This document shows, piece after piece, positions 7,188-14,041 of a stretch of 22,864 nt of DNA. Both the position numbers and the translations under genes were made by a program. Within the stretch, counting starts at the first letter, position 1, and the number at the start of each line of letters is the position of its first letter. The notes beneath the pieces are model-generated. The model saw nothing but the letters and a program-made list of their open reading frames with translations. It searched no databases and was not told the origin of the DNA. Origin of the DNA: an uncultured Clostridia bacterium (GTDB taxonomy: Bacteria; Bacillota; Clostridia; Christensenellales; UBA1242); the NCBI GenBank assembly GCA_937925475.1, contig CALEWH010000008.1:1-22864 (forward strand), given 5' to 3'.

Positions 7188-7832
7188 TTAATTTGTAGGG
7201 GTTGTTGGGGTGATCACAATTTTAAAACCACAATCATTGAAGTATTTTTCAAGGTATGCGGCTTCTTGCGCACCGTGTGTTGTAACAGTTAATTTGGTCT
7301 TATCAGTTAAAAATTGTAGAGTGATGTTTAAGTTTGCTGTTGTAGCAATAGATCCGTCTGGAAGTTTGATTGACATAGGTGTGTTAAAATTGACTGCACC
7401 ACTTGTGATTGTGGCGTTTATAATAGGGTAGTCGTTGAAGTAGACTTCATAGTTGTTGTAGTCTCCGTCGAATTTTGAGACTTTTGTCAATTCAGTGGTG
7501 TAGGAATAGGTATCAGTGGTGTCGTAGTCATCATGATAGAATGTTATGCTATTAGTTCCCCAGTTAAAGTGATCTTCCAGGTCGAATGTATTTTTAATTG
7601 TGATCTGACCATTGACATAGCTCGATTTTTTTAATTCGTTTCTAATCCCTATTGCGCCTAAAATCCCACTGACGACTAAAATTACACAAGTCAGATAAAA
7701 CATGGGTTTTCGTAATGCAGGTTGTTTAAGAATTATGATTAAACACACTACAATTCCAACAAGTAGTATTAAGTCTTTAATTTCTGCAAGCAGGTTTGAG
7801 ATATTTTTGAAACATCCTAGTAGTGAAGTCAT
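7188..7832 (-). CDS. Two-span membrane protein with extracytoplasmic domain
   Basis: The 214-residue protein has two adjacent hydrophobic helices near the N-terminus (about 20-38, LLVGIVVCLIIIL, and 46-65, FYLTCVILVVSGILGAIGI). A soluble domain of about 145 residues rich in Thr and beta-prone sequence follows. Its ATG overlaps the stop of the preceding gene (ATGA) and has GGAGGTGG upstream, so the two are coupled. I do not recognise the domain. The position inside the surface-protein block suggests a virion or assembly-channel component. Confidence 0.6.
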   Translation of the reverse strand: MTSLLGCFKNISNLLAEIKDLILLVGIVVCLIIILKQPALRKPMFYLTCVILVVSGILGAIGIRNELKKSSYVNGQITIKNTFDLEDHFNWGTNSITFYHDDYDTTDTYSYTTELTKVSKFDGDYNNYEVYFNDYPIINATITSGAVNFNTPMSIKLPDGSIATTANLNITLQFLTDKTKLTVTTHGAQEAAYLEKYFNDCGFKIVITPTTPTN

Positions 7833-9283
7833 GCTACCACCTCCAATGTTTTAAAAGCATTATCTGAAATTATTAGATTCACTTTATCGTGTTCTACTAT
7901 GTTGATGTTATCAACTCCGTTTAATGCGTTGTCTAATATATAGAAATCAATATTGTTTTTAGATTTGATTTGAATAGAATTGATTTTTAAATCCTTGAAT
8001 GCAGAGTAATCAAAACCAATGAGTTTATAATTTTTATTAATCAAATATTGATCGTCTAGATTTATAATTAGATTAATAATTGAGTGTTTTGTATTTTTAA
8101 GTAAGTTTATTTTTTCCATATCTAGAAATGCAAGGTGACCTTCTTTTGCCGCACTGTATCTATAATCCAAATCTTTTACTTCAAGGTTGTAGTTGATTTC
8201 AGTTCTATACAATTCATCATCCAATTTAGATTGATCAAGTCCATAAGTAGAATCTAGGTTTATTTTTTTAAACAGAGATTGAGAACAATTTTTAACGCCG
8301 TTTTTATGGAAACTGAATTTCAAATAAGCATAGTTTTTAATTATATCTGCAGCGGGTTGGTCAAAATGTTTAGTTTCTGGATTGTATTTTTGTACAGATT
8401 GAAAATATTCACTTAAATCAAGTTTTATATATGCGTCTTTAATGTAGCCTTTCGAATTGCTTCTAATGGCTTGCATAACATCCGCAAAAACATCTACATA
8501 TGTATAATAAAGCTTGTTTTTGACAGGTTTATTCTTTTTTCCCAATTTGCCCCAAAAGCCATATGTATATGTAGTAAAATAAGTGTATCCGTCCAATTTG
8601 ATTTTATATGGCTCATTGTCGATTTTAATAATTAAATCTTGATCACGATTAAGTACAGTTGCGACTTTTCCGCCATCATATGTGATACCATCTGTGGTGT
8701 CGTAGAAAACAAATCCATTATTTACGGCTTTATTTGCAACTTCACTATCAACAACTTGATTTAAAGTAAGATCACTAGTTTTTAAGTCTCCAAGGTATTG
8801 CATTCCAGTGGATCTATATTTGTCAGAAGTTAGAGTATAGTCAGTGAAGTAATTAAAGTTTAATTCTTGAAGAGCAATTCCGTTGTTATTTGAGTTGTCA
8901 TAAAAACTTGCTTCCATGAAAACTCGATCTTCATATTCATTTTTCTCTTTATCGGAAAGGTCTTCAAGGTTGATTATGTCTAGTCCATTTTGTTCAGTTA
9001 TGTAGTTGATTCCAACTGTTTCGTCTTGGTCAATATATCGATAGTACACATAAAATGTATCAATAATGATTGCAACAAAGGCCAATAGGATTAAACACAT
9101 TTTCCCAATGTATTCGAGCGCTGTCGCGAATGCGGGTACTTTAATTTCTTTTTTGATGTTTACTATTTCATGGCGTTCAGAAGCATTGAGACTTTTACTT
9201 TTCTTTTGTTTGTTGTTTTTTGCGTCATTATATTGACGCCAGTAGTTATTGTTAGAGGATTTATTGTTTTTATAGTTAGCCAT
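7829..9283 (-). CDS. Single-span membrane protein with large outside domain
   Basis: The 484-residue protein starts with a polar Asn/Lys-rich cytoplasmic segment (about 1-52), has one membrane helix (about 58-80, MCLILLAFVAIIIDTFYVYY), then about 400 residues outside. The far C-terminus has repeated Ile/Asn/Asp blocks such as NIVEHDKVNLIISDNAF that recall leucine-rich beta-solenoid edges, but I cannot assign a family. A textbook AGGAGG site is placed inside the end of the upstream 43-residue gene, whose stop overlaps this start. A structural or attachment role in the phage block is likely from context only. Confidence 0.62.
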   Translation of the reverse strand: MANYKNNKSSNNNYWRQYNDAKNNKQKKSKSLNASERHEIVNIKKEIKVPAFATALEYIGKMCLILLAFVAIIIDTFYVYYRYIDQDETVGINYITEQNGLDIINLEDLSDKEKNEYEDRVFMEASFYDNSNNNGIALQELNFNYFTDYTLTSDKYRSTGMQYLGDLKTSDLTLNQVVDSEVANKAVNNGFVFYDTTDGITYDGGKVATVLNRDQDLIIKIDNEPYKIKLDGYTYFTTYTYGFWGKLGKKNKPVKNKLYYTYVDVFADVMQAIRSNSKGYIKDAYIKLDLSEYFQSVQKYNPETKHFDQPAADIIKNYAYLKFSFHKNGVKNCSQSLFKKINLDSTYGLDQSKLDDELYRTEINYNLEVKDLDYRYSAAKEGHLAFLDMEKINLLKNTKHSIINLIINLDDQYLINKNYKLIGFDYSAFKDLKINSIQIKSKNNIDFYILDNALNGVDNINIVEHDKVNLIISDNAFKTLEVVA

Positions 9284-9407
9284 TGTACCTCCTTATGTTT
9301 TTTTCGATAGAGTAATTATTAGTCAGTGGAGTGTATCCACGATTTTTCAGTAAAGAAAAAGAGAACAGCGCGGAGAAAATAACTAATATAATAGCAATTT
9401 TTTTCAT
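9276..9407 (-). CDS. 43-residue membrane peptide
   Basis: A short ORF begins at 9407 behind AGGGAG with MKKIAIILVIFSALFSFSLL, a Lys-Lys plus hydrophobic helix that looks like a signal anchor or signal peptide, followed by a 23-residue polar tail. Its TAA overlaps the ATG of the 484-residue protein, whose AGGAGG it contains, so it is probably translated to couple the pair. The size is in the range of inovirus minor coat proteins. No acidic-span-basic pattern of a major coat protein is present. Confidence 0.6.
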   Translation of the reverse strand: MKKIAIILVIFSALFSFSLLKNRGYTPLTNNYSIEKNIRRYNG

Positions 9408-9422
9408 GGCCGTTCTCCCTGA

Positions 9423-9647
9423 TTATTTATTATTGTTTTTTTCTTCTTCAAGTTTTTTAAGGCGCTTCCAAAACTCCGCTTCATTCACTTCGGACAAAAT
9501 GTTTTTATCTCTTATGTAGAAGCGTGGTGTTATGCCAATTGAAACAAGGTAATCCTTAGTACCAAAATATTGATTCAAGTTTTCAACGCCCTTAAGGTCT
9601 CTACCACCTTTAATGAAGAAAGTTTTTAGATCCTTGTTTTCATCCAT
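9423..9647 (-). CDS. Small soluble protein, unknown function
   Basis: This 74-residue, charged protein has no membrane segment and ends in a Lys/Glu-rich helix (FWKRLKKLEEEKNNNK). AGAGG is placed inside the end of the preceding gene, 5 bp upstream of this one, showing operon structure. I do not recognise the family. By position between membrane and coat-type genes it could be a small single-strand DNA-binding or assembly protein, but nothing in the sequence proves this. Confidence 0.6.
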   Translation of the reverse strand: MDENKDLKTFFIKGGRDLKGVENLNQYFGTKDYLVSIGITPRFYIRDKNILSEVNEAEFWKRLKKLEEEKNNNK

Positions 9648-9652
9648 TGTTG

Positions 9653-10048
9653 TTAACCTCTAAATTTGTAATTTTTTGTTTTTGCAGTAAAAAATGCGAT
9701 TATTGTGGCTACCAAAGTGATTATTGCTGGAAGTAAAATGCAAATTATTGCACTTACTGTTGCGGTGTCAAATGTCTTAGTTTTGCAGATAACATAAATG
9801 CCAAATGCAGCCATGGCAAGCGTGCCGATCAACATGAACAGACTTGATAGTCTGGCCTTATTGATACAAAACATTGATGCAATTAAAACCATTATCGCAC
9901 CTGCGACCATTGTCCAACCAAGCCAAGCAATTGTATTTCCTGCAAGTTCACTAAATAGTGCACCAGTTGCTGTTACATATACGCTGAGTATCAATCCACT
10001 GATACTACCGATTGAACCAATTATCATTGCTGGGATATTTCTTCTCAT
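9653..10048 (-). CDS. Four-helix membrane protein, first gene of the structural block
   Basis: The 131-residue protein is almost entirely hydrophobic, with four predicted helices (about 7-29, 40-60, 68-86 and 97-122) and a short basic C-terminus (FFTAKTKNYKFRG). AGGAG lies before the ATG. It heads the leftward structural operon just after the repeat-rich gap. The Ala/Gly/Ile-rich helices and basic tail resemble coat proteins in composition, but four spans are too many for a classical major coat. A membrane assembly factor or superinfection-exclusion protein is equally possible. Confidence 0.62.
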   Translation of the reverse strand: MRRNIPAMIIGSIGSISGLILSVYVTATGALFSELAGNTIAWLGWTMVAGAIMVLIASMFCINKARLSSLFMLIGTLAMAAFGIYVICKTKTFDTATVSAIICILLPAIITLVATIIAFFTAKTKNYKFRG

Positions 10049-10104
10049 TTATTAACTCCTAAATTTATTAAATGCCTCTATTTGACTCGTGCATCTCTAA
10101 AGAC

Positions 10105-10289
10105 ATATTGTGTGGCTTTTTTTATTATTTATTTTTTTGTGGGTGAGTGTGTGCACCGCGTTTGTTACCATACAAAAGGTATATAAAAGGTATATTTTAT
10201 TTTAAAAAAATGGAAAATGTTATTTTTTGAAAGCTTAGAGTAAAACTTTTTTTATTTAAGAATGTTGAAATTAAAAAGCCACACAGTAT
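10105..10289. repeat. Long-range inverted repeat flanking a non-coding gap
   Basis: ATATTGTGTGGCTTTTT at 10105-10121 is inverted at 10273-10289 with 16 of 17 positions matching, leaving 151 bp between the arms. The gap from 10049 to 10322 has no gene. It also holds an 11-bp tandem repeat and a GTGCAC palindrome. The arms could pair on single-stranded phage DNA to extrude a large loop, as expected for an origin or control region. No strong promoter was identified here, although the structural operon must start in or upstream of it. Confidence 0.65.
10174..10195. repeat. Two exact 11-bp tandem repeats (iteron-like)
   Basis: AAAAGGTATAT occurs twice head to tail with no gap. The 11-bp period is about one helical turn, so a protein binding both copies would sit on one face of the DNA. 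It is a candidate binding site for a phage regulator or initiator upstream of the structural operon. Confidence 0.6.
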
Positions 10290-10322
10290 ATATCGACTAG
10301 GTTCTCTAGTTAATATCAAATT

Positions 10323-10475
10323 TTAATCAAGTTCTATATTTACATAGACTCTAAAAGCATTAGGGTAGTAAGGAAGCGCTCTTGAACGACTTACAATTTT
10401 TAATCCATTGCTCTCTAGAATATCAATCATTTTGTCAATATCTTCCTGTTTCCCTGCTAATCTGCAAGCGATCAT
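10323..10475 (-). CDS. Small unknown phage protein
   Basis: The ORF is open from 10520, but the start is placed at 10475 because GGAGG lies 6-7 bp upstream of that ATG and none precedes the earlier one. The resulting 50-residue protein begins MIACRLAGKQEDIDKMIDIL and continues to a beta-rich end (FRVYVNIELD). This is the shape of a small ferredoxin-like alpha/beta fold. It follows the 36-residue gene by one base and ends the early leftward gene group. Function unknown. Confidence 0.55.
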   Translation of the reverse strand: MIACRLAGKQEDIDKMIDILESNGLKIVSRSRALPYYPNAFRVYVNIELD

Positions 10476-10476
10476 T

Positions 10477-10587
10477 TTAGGCCTCCATTTGGCTTGGTAT
10501 GCCAAGTCTAGCAAGAGCATTTTGCTTTTTCACTGCTTGCGCCAAATTGTCGCACCAGTGAACACAGTTTTTTGTTACTACTACCAT
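10477..10587 (-). CDS. 36-residue peptide with a CxxxC pair
   Basis: An ORF below normal size limits begins at 10587 behind AAGGAG with good spacing. It encodes 36 residues including NCVHWC, so two Cys flank a His and could bind metal. Its end carries the GGAGG ribosome site of the next gene, whose ATG is one base after its TAA. It may be a real small protein or a leader that couples translation to the next gene. Confidence 0.5.
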   Translation of the reverse strand: MVVVTKNCVHWCDNLAQAVKKQNALARLGIPSQMEA

Positions 10588-10598
10588 TTATTTTCTCC

Positions 10599-10892
10599 TT
10601 AAACCACATATTCGGGTATTCTATATATTTTTTTAACTTTGTAGTCGAAGCTTAAATTTAAACTGTAAAAGAATGCTTTAAATTTATTGTCAATTCTTTT
10701 GGCTTCATCGAGATTGTTTGTTGTCACATAAAAGATTGGACTAGGCGTTCCAGACACTTCATCAAGTTTTTGTGTGTCGGCAAGCTCCAGAGTGTTTATA
10801 TATTTCTCGTCACAAATGTAAACACCAGGTTTCTTTTTATTCTCGAAGACATAAAAGCATTCTTCGTGATCATGGTTTTGCTTTTTTTTCAT
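10599..10892 (-). CDS. Small soluble phage protein, unknown
   Basis: A 97-residue ORF overlaps the previous gene by 23 bp, which suggests operon coupling; GGTGG precedes its ATG. The N-terminus is polar with His/Glu/Asp (KKKQNHDHEEC). The rest alternates beta strands and helices with no membrane segment. No family recognised. It belongs to the early group driven by the operator-controlled promoter near 11600. Confidence 0.6.
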   Translation of the reverse strand: MKKKQNHDHEECFYVFENKKKPGVYICDEKYINTLELADTQKLDEVSGTPSPIFYVTTNNLDEAKRIDNKFKAFFYSLNLSFDYKVKKIYRIPEYVV

Positions 10893-11223
10893 ATTTGGCC
10901 ACCTTTTCTTTTATTTCTTTTATTCTATTTTCAATTTGTTGTCGTATTTGGTTGTCTACAATATTGGTGTTTTGAGAAATATATCTAAACTTAATTGGTA
11001 TTTTATCCTCTAAAAAAGGATCAGCACAATCTTTTAATATGTCATCGTTTTCTAGTAATTCTCTAGGATATCGGCATGGATGTTCAAGAAGAATGTTTAA
11101 ATAATAAATACGCATTAGTGTTTCTTCACGAGCATGATTTAAATCTGCAAGCTTTCTATATTCACAAACAATTTTGTATGTAATATCAAAAGGAGTAGTA
11201 TAGTTTTTCTTTTTACATTTCAT
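10870..11223 (-). CDS. Helical soluble phage protein, unknown
   Basis: This 117-residue protein is predicted to be mostly helical, with a long basic/acidic C-terminal helix (IENRIKEIKEKVAKYEKKAKP) that could be a coiled coil. GAGGAG is encoded in the last codons of the upstream gene, 3 bp away. I see no catalytic motif. Second gene of the early operon. Confidence 0.62.
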   Translation of the reverse strand: MKCKKKNYTTPFDITYKIVCEYRKLADLNHAREETLMRIYYLNILLEHPCRYPRELLENDDILKDCADPFLEDKIPIKFRYISQNTNIVDNQIRQQIENRIKEIKEKVAKYEKKAKP

Positions 11224-11226
11224 TTT

Positions 11227-11544
11227 TTACTCCTCGTCGATGTAAAGTTCAAATACATCTTTAATTTTTAAAATTAAATCTTCAAGTACAACTTCACAGT
11301 GCAGAGCAACTTCTTTTGCGTCTCTTGGGTCACCATAAAACCAGTCTTCATTGTTGTTTTTAACGATTTCAATGTAGCTGATTTTTTGAATTGCAAAGTC
11401 AAGCAAGTTTACTAAGAGTTGATGTGACATTGACGCTATATCTATACACCTGTTTTTCAAGTAACTGTTTATCTCGGGTAGAAGCTCAAGTGCTGTTTGT
11501 TTGTTAAGATCATTCAATACATCTAATGCTGTTTTGTTTTCCAT
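11227..11544 (-). CDS. First gene of the early leftward operon, unknown
   Basis: The 105-residue, acidic, helix-rich protein has no membrane segment and no motif I recognise. GAGGAG precedes the ATG. It is transcribed from the promoter at 11588-11616 and is divergent from the repressor gene. By place it is the equivalent of an immediate-early gene, controlled directly by the repressor operators. Confidence 0.65.
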   Translation of the reverse strand: MENKTALDVLNDLNKQTALELLPEINSYLKNRCIDIASMSHQLLVNLLDFAIQKISYIEIVKNNNEDWFYGDPRDAKEVALHCEVVLEDLILKIKDVFELYIDEE

Positions 11545-11561
11545 TTCTAACTCCTCAAATG

Positions 11562-11630
11562 TAATTAATAATTACTAATTTTAGATAATGATAATTAAAA
11601 ATTACTTATTTGTCAATTAAAAATTAGCAA
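11562..11630. promoter_or_regulatory. Three iterated operator-like sites for the repressor
   Basis: Three related 17-mers lie between the divergent genes: TAATTAATAATTACTAA (11562-11578), TAATTAAAAATTACTTA (11592-11608) and CAATTAAAAATTAGCAA (11614-11630). The middle one sits in the spacer of the leftward promoter and the third overlaps its -35 box. Binding by the XRE repressor encoded next door would block the early operon. The region is very AT-rich, so some similarity could be chance. Confidence 0.65.
11588..11616 (-). promoter_or_regulatory. Early leftward phage promoter
   Basis: On the minus strand TTGACA (11611-11616) and TATCAT (11588-11593) are 17 bp apart. The promoter points into the early gene block and is overlapped by two of the operator-like sites. 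Confidence 0.75.
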
Positions 11631-11663
11631 TTTTTTAAAAAAAATTATTTTTGTTAACATTTT

Positions 11664-11672
11664 TGTTATTAT
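11664..11672 (+). promoter_or_regulatory. Likely extended -10 of the repressor promoter
   Basis: TG-n-TATTAT lies just before AAAGGAG and the repressor ATG. No good -35 box is seen 17 bp upstream, which fits an extended -10 promoter. It lies just outside the third operator-like site. Confidence 0.45.
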
Positions 11673-11691
11673 TTAACCAAAGGAGAAAGCA

Positions 11692-12054
11692 ATGAAAATA
11701 GGTGAAAGAATAAAAGAGTGTAGAGAAAAAGCTAATTACACTCAAACAGAATTAGCAAATATGCTTGGCATAAATAGAGCAAATGTGGGAATGTGGGAAA
11801 GTTATAGGAATAAGCCTAAATTGGAAGATGTAGTTAAATTGTCAAATATTTTTAATGTGTCCACTGATTATTTGTTAGGTAATGAAAAACTAATAAAACA
11901 TCAAGAAGAATATGATAAGTATTCTGAATTTTTTGATATTTATAAACAACTTGACTTCACAGAGAAAGCTAAAGTTATGGGTTATGCAAAGGCTAGGTTA
12001 GAAGCACAAAAAGAGATTAAAGACTTGAAAATACGAAGTGGTTATAGAGGATAA
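11692..12054 (+). CDS. XRE-family phage repressor
   Basis: The 120-residue protein has a classic N-terminal HTH_3 domain (residues 1-65): MKIGERIKECREKANYTQTE, LANMLGINRANVGMWE and NIFNVSTDYLLG. A helical C-terminal part of about 55 residues probably dimerises. No peptidase (LexA/CI-type) or IrrE-linked domain is attached. AAAGGAG precedes the ATG. It is divergent from the early operon across three operator-like sites and is followed by the integrase, the usual lysogeny arrangement. It most likely maintains the prophage state. Confidence 0.85.
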   Translation: MKIGERIKECREKANYTQTELANMLGINRANVGMWESYRNKPKLEDVVKLSNIFNVSTDYLLGNEKLIKHQEEYDKYSEFFDIYKQLDFTEKAKVMGYAKARLEAQKEIKDLKIRSGYRG

Positions 12055-12103
12055 TACATTTAAACTGAATGAAAAGTGGTAGTTTGTTTTTTAGGAGAGA
12101 CGA

Positions 12104-12293
12104 ATGTATTTAAGTAGAGAAGAAATAAAAAAAAGTAGAACAGGCAATTAGTGTCTTAGGAGAATTGTATGGTCGACTTGACAGTGATGAAGATACAGAA
12201 AAAGAAATGCGTTCACGCATTCACTTTATAAATTTAAATAGTAAGACGATTAATAACGGCATGTCAGATGATCTACCTGGAAAGGAGATTGTA
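12104..12293 (+). pseudogene. Frameshifted ORF between repressor and integrase
   Basis: An ATG at 12104 behind AGGAGA opens MYLSREEIKK and then hits a run of eight A. In the present frame it stops after 15 residues. With one A fewer it continues VEQAISVLGELYGRLDS and stays open right into the integrase frame. The open downstream part shows that the gene was longer until recently, or is expressed by slippage on the A-run. A small excisionase-like or regulatory gene is possible, but I do not recognise it. Confidence 0.5.
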
Positions 12294-13274
12294 ATGCCAA
12301 ATATAAGAAAAAGAAAAAATGGTTTGTATGAAGGTAGGATTTTTTTTAATGGTAAATCTTATTCGATATACGATTATAATAAAGCAAAATTAAACTCAAA
12401 AATGAGTAAAAAATTAAAAGATTTGAAAAACGGAATAGGGCAAGAATTTACTATAAAAAAGAAGCTATTGGTAAAAGAATGGTATAAAACATGGTATTCT
12501 ACATACAAGGAGCCATTTTTGAAAGATAATTCACTATTAAATATTAGGGGCTGTTTTGATAACTGGATTCTTCCAAAATTTGGAGATCTGCAAATTAAAG
12601 ATATATCAACTTTGTCTTTACAAGTATATTTTAATGGAATGGCCAAGAGCAGAAAAAAAGAAATGACTATTTTGTATTTTAAAAGCATGTTGGAACAAGC
12701 AAAAAATCTAGACTTAATTAAAAAAAATCCATTTGATGCTTTTATCACTGAAAAGAAAATACATAACACTAGAGACGCTTTCACTCTTGAACAACAAAAA
12801 ACTATTGTTCATGGAATTGAAAAAGGGGAGTTGTCTAAAGTAATTTTGATCTACTTGCTAACAGGGATAAGAAAAAACGAAATTCATATGATAAAGGAAA
12901 TTAATGAAGATAAGGGAATTGTTGAAGTTGAATGTGAAAAAACTGACCATAGAATAAAACAAATTAAAGTAACTCAGGCTACAATTAATTTGATTAAGTC
13001 TATTGATTTGAAAAGCATGAAAACTGATACTATTTATAGAAAGTTTGTAGATTTTCTTAAAGATCATAATATAGAAGGGACTTTACATATGACTCGGCAT
13101 ACTTACACTGTCAATAACTTCTATCTAGGAAATGACATGAAATATGTTTCGAGCTGGCTTGGCCACAAAGATATCCAGTTAACATACAATGTATATTTAA
13201 ATTTGGAAGATTCTCTTGAGAATAAATCGGAAATTTGTACTTTATATAAAAATATGTACTATGTCACAACATAG
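12294..13274 (+). CDS. int: Tyrosine recombinase (phage integrase)
   Basis: The 326-residue protein has the usual three parts: an N-terminal arm-binding region (MPNIRKRKNGLYEGRIFFNG), a SAM-like core-binding domain and a C-terminal catalytic domain. Catalytic residues are visible as R in LLTGIRKNEI, the beta-hairpin K near EKTDHRIKQIKV, HMTRH (H-x-x-R), the second H in WLGHKD and the Tyr nucleophile in TYNVYL. The start at 12294 is chosen over upstream in-frame codons because AAGGAG sits right before it and the protein then begins at the conserved N-terminus. It ends about 145 bp before the tRNA-Leu fragment, as expected of the enzyme that used that site. Confidence 0.9.
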   Translation: MPNIRKRKNGLYEGRIFFNGKSYSIYDYNKAKLNSKMSKKLKDLKNGIGQEFTIKKKLLVKEWYKTWYSTYKEPFLKDNSLLNIRGCFDNWILPKFGDLQIKDISTLSLQVYFNGMAKSRKKEMTILYFKSMLEQAKNLDLIKKNPFDAFITEKKIHNTRDAFTLEQQKTIVHGIEKGELSKVILIYLLTGIRKNEIHMIKEINEDKGIVEVECEKTDHRIKQIKVTQATINLIKSIDLKSMKTDTIYRKFVDFLKDHNIEGTLHMTRHTYTVNNFYLGNDMKYVSSWLGHKDIQLTYNVYLNLEDSLENKSEICTLYKNMYYVTT

Positions 13275-13380
13275 TACATAATATTTAATCTTATACCCAA
13301 CAAAGTACCACAATTAAACTAAAAAATAAAGTTTTATTTTAATACCACAATTTTAAAAAATGGCTTTATTACATAATATT
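13275..13380. repeat. Two pairs of direct repeats, candidate integrase arm sites
   Basis: TACATAATATT occurs at 13275-13285 and 13370-13380, and TACCACAATT at 13306-13315 and 13343-13352. They lie between the integrase stop and attR, where arm-type integrase binding sites are expected. No gene fits in this stretch. Confidence 0.55.
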
Positions 13381-13418
13381 GCACAATAAGTATGTTTAAC
13401 AAAATGTGTATTTGGTGC

Positions 13419-13469
13419 CTTAGGATCTGACGGGAAACCATGGGGGTTCAAGTCCTCTCATCCGCACCA
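13419..13469 (+). other. attR: displaced 3' part of tRNA-Leu(UAG)
   Basis: The stretch begins at the anticodon loop CTTAGGA and runs through variable arm, T-arm (GGTTCAAGTCC) and acceptor end ATCCGCACCA. The 5' half of the tRNA is absent, and the similarity breaks at the 5' edge of the anticodon loop, a usual crossover point for tyrosine integrases. The full tRNA should lie left of this window, restored by phage sequence. It cannot be a functional tRNA as it stands. Confidence 0.85.
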
Positions 13470-13475
13470 AGTAAA

Positions 13476-13507
13476 AAAATCTCAACCGAAAGGTTGGGAT
13501 TTTTTTG
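13476..13507 (+). terminator. tRNA-Leu terminator, copy A
   Basis: TCTCAACC-GAAA-GGTTGGGA followed by seven T residues, just after the CCA end of the tRNA fragment. It would have ended the tRNA-Leu transcript before the last integration. Confidence 0.85.
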
Positions 13508-13521
13508 TGCTTTAATGTTGT

Positions 13522-13654
13522 GGTTGCTGATCGAAACTTTACTAGTTGTCCATTGAGATATGGCTTTTGACTCTTTTCCAGTCCGTTGGCAAGTTGCTTT
13601 TGATTAGAGTCTGTATTGATCATAATAAGTCATAATTTCTCTTTGTATGGTATT
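13522..13654 (-). pseudogene. Decayed Cro-like XRE gene, remnant A
   Basis: Clearly related in sequence to the intact gene at 837-1037 over most of its length, but the start codon has become ATA and the frame is disrupted. The readable part (NQKQLANGLEKSQ) matches the intact NQKQLASRLGTSQ. It is a relic of an earlier related prophage. Confidence 0.8.
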
Positions 13655-13690
13655 GTCTTCGCCTTTTTGTGGTGATTTTTCATCAAGTTG

Positions 13691-13719
13691 TTGACTTTTA
13701 ATTAAAAATTGGATATTAT
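13691..13719 (+). promoter_or_regulatory. Promoter of remnant small RNA A
   Basis: TTGACT (13691-13696) and TATTAT (13714-13719) with 17 bp between. The spacer holds TAATTAAAAATTG, which resembles the repressor operator sites near 11600. Confidence 0.75.
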
Positions 13720-13725
13720 ATTAGA

Positions 13726-13797
13726 AACAAATACTTAACAACACTTTTGTGTTGACTGGGTTCGCCCAAGCAGACAAGTATTTGTTTTTATTTTTTT
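13726..13797 (+). ncRNA. Small three-way-junction RNA of remnant A
   Basis: Starting about 7 nt after the -10 box, the RNA is closed by a perfect 11-bp stem, AACAAATACTT (13726-13736) with AAGTATTTGTT (13776-13786). That stem runs into T-rich sequence. Inside are two hairpins: CAACAC-TTTT-GTGTTG (13739-13754) and TGGG-TTCG-CCCA with a stable UUCG loop. The promoter and fold appear intact although the neighbouring gene has decayed, so it may still be expressed. No known RNA family recognised. Confidence 0.7.
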
Positions 13798-13810
13798 ATA
13801 GCGTCGACTT

Positions 13811-13860
13811 TCTCATCCGCACCAAGTAAAAAATCTCAACCGAAAGGTTGGGATTTTTTT
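13811..13860 (+). other. Second tRNA-Leu 3' remnant with terminator (older att scar)
   Basis: TCTCATCCGCACCA repeats the last 14 bases of the tRNA fragment at attR and is followed by the same GAAA-loop terminator (about 13833-13860). It marks a second, older junction. The rest of the tRNA 3' half is missing here. Confidence 0.75.
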
Positions 13861-13871
13861 GCTTTGAAGTC

Positions 13872-14005
13872 GTGGTTAATGATCGAAACTTTACTAGTTG
13901 GCCATTGAGATATGATTTTTGACTCGTTCCCAGTCTGTTGGCAAGTTGCTTTTGATTAAAGTCTGTGTTGATTATAATAAGTCATAATTGCTCTTTGTAT
14001 GGCAT
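13872..14005 (-). pseudogene. Decayed Cro-like XRE gene, remnant B
   Basis: Strongly similar to 837-1037, including the block encoding NQKQLANRLGTSQ. It keeps an ATG but reads MPYKEQL and then stops, and is frameshifted later. A relic of another related prophage, closer to the intact gene than remnant A in places. Confidence 0.8.
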
Positions 14006-14041
14006 TGGTTTCGCCATTTGTAGTGATTTTTCATCAAGTTG

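Noticed and set aside
11692..12054. Peptidase-type (CI/LexA-like) repressor
   Set aside because: After the HTH only about 55 helical residues follow; there is no Ser-Lys peptidase domain.
13420..13623. 67-residue minus-strand ORF that ends in MRGLEPPWFPVRS
   Set aside because: It reads antisense through the tRNA-Leu fragment and a broken Cro-like gene; that ending is a familiar false translation of tRNA sequence. It is covered as a pseudogene plus attR.
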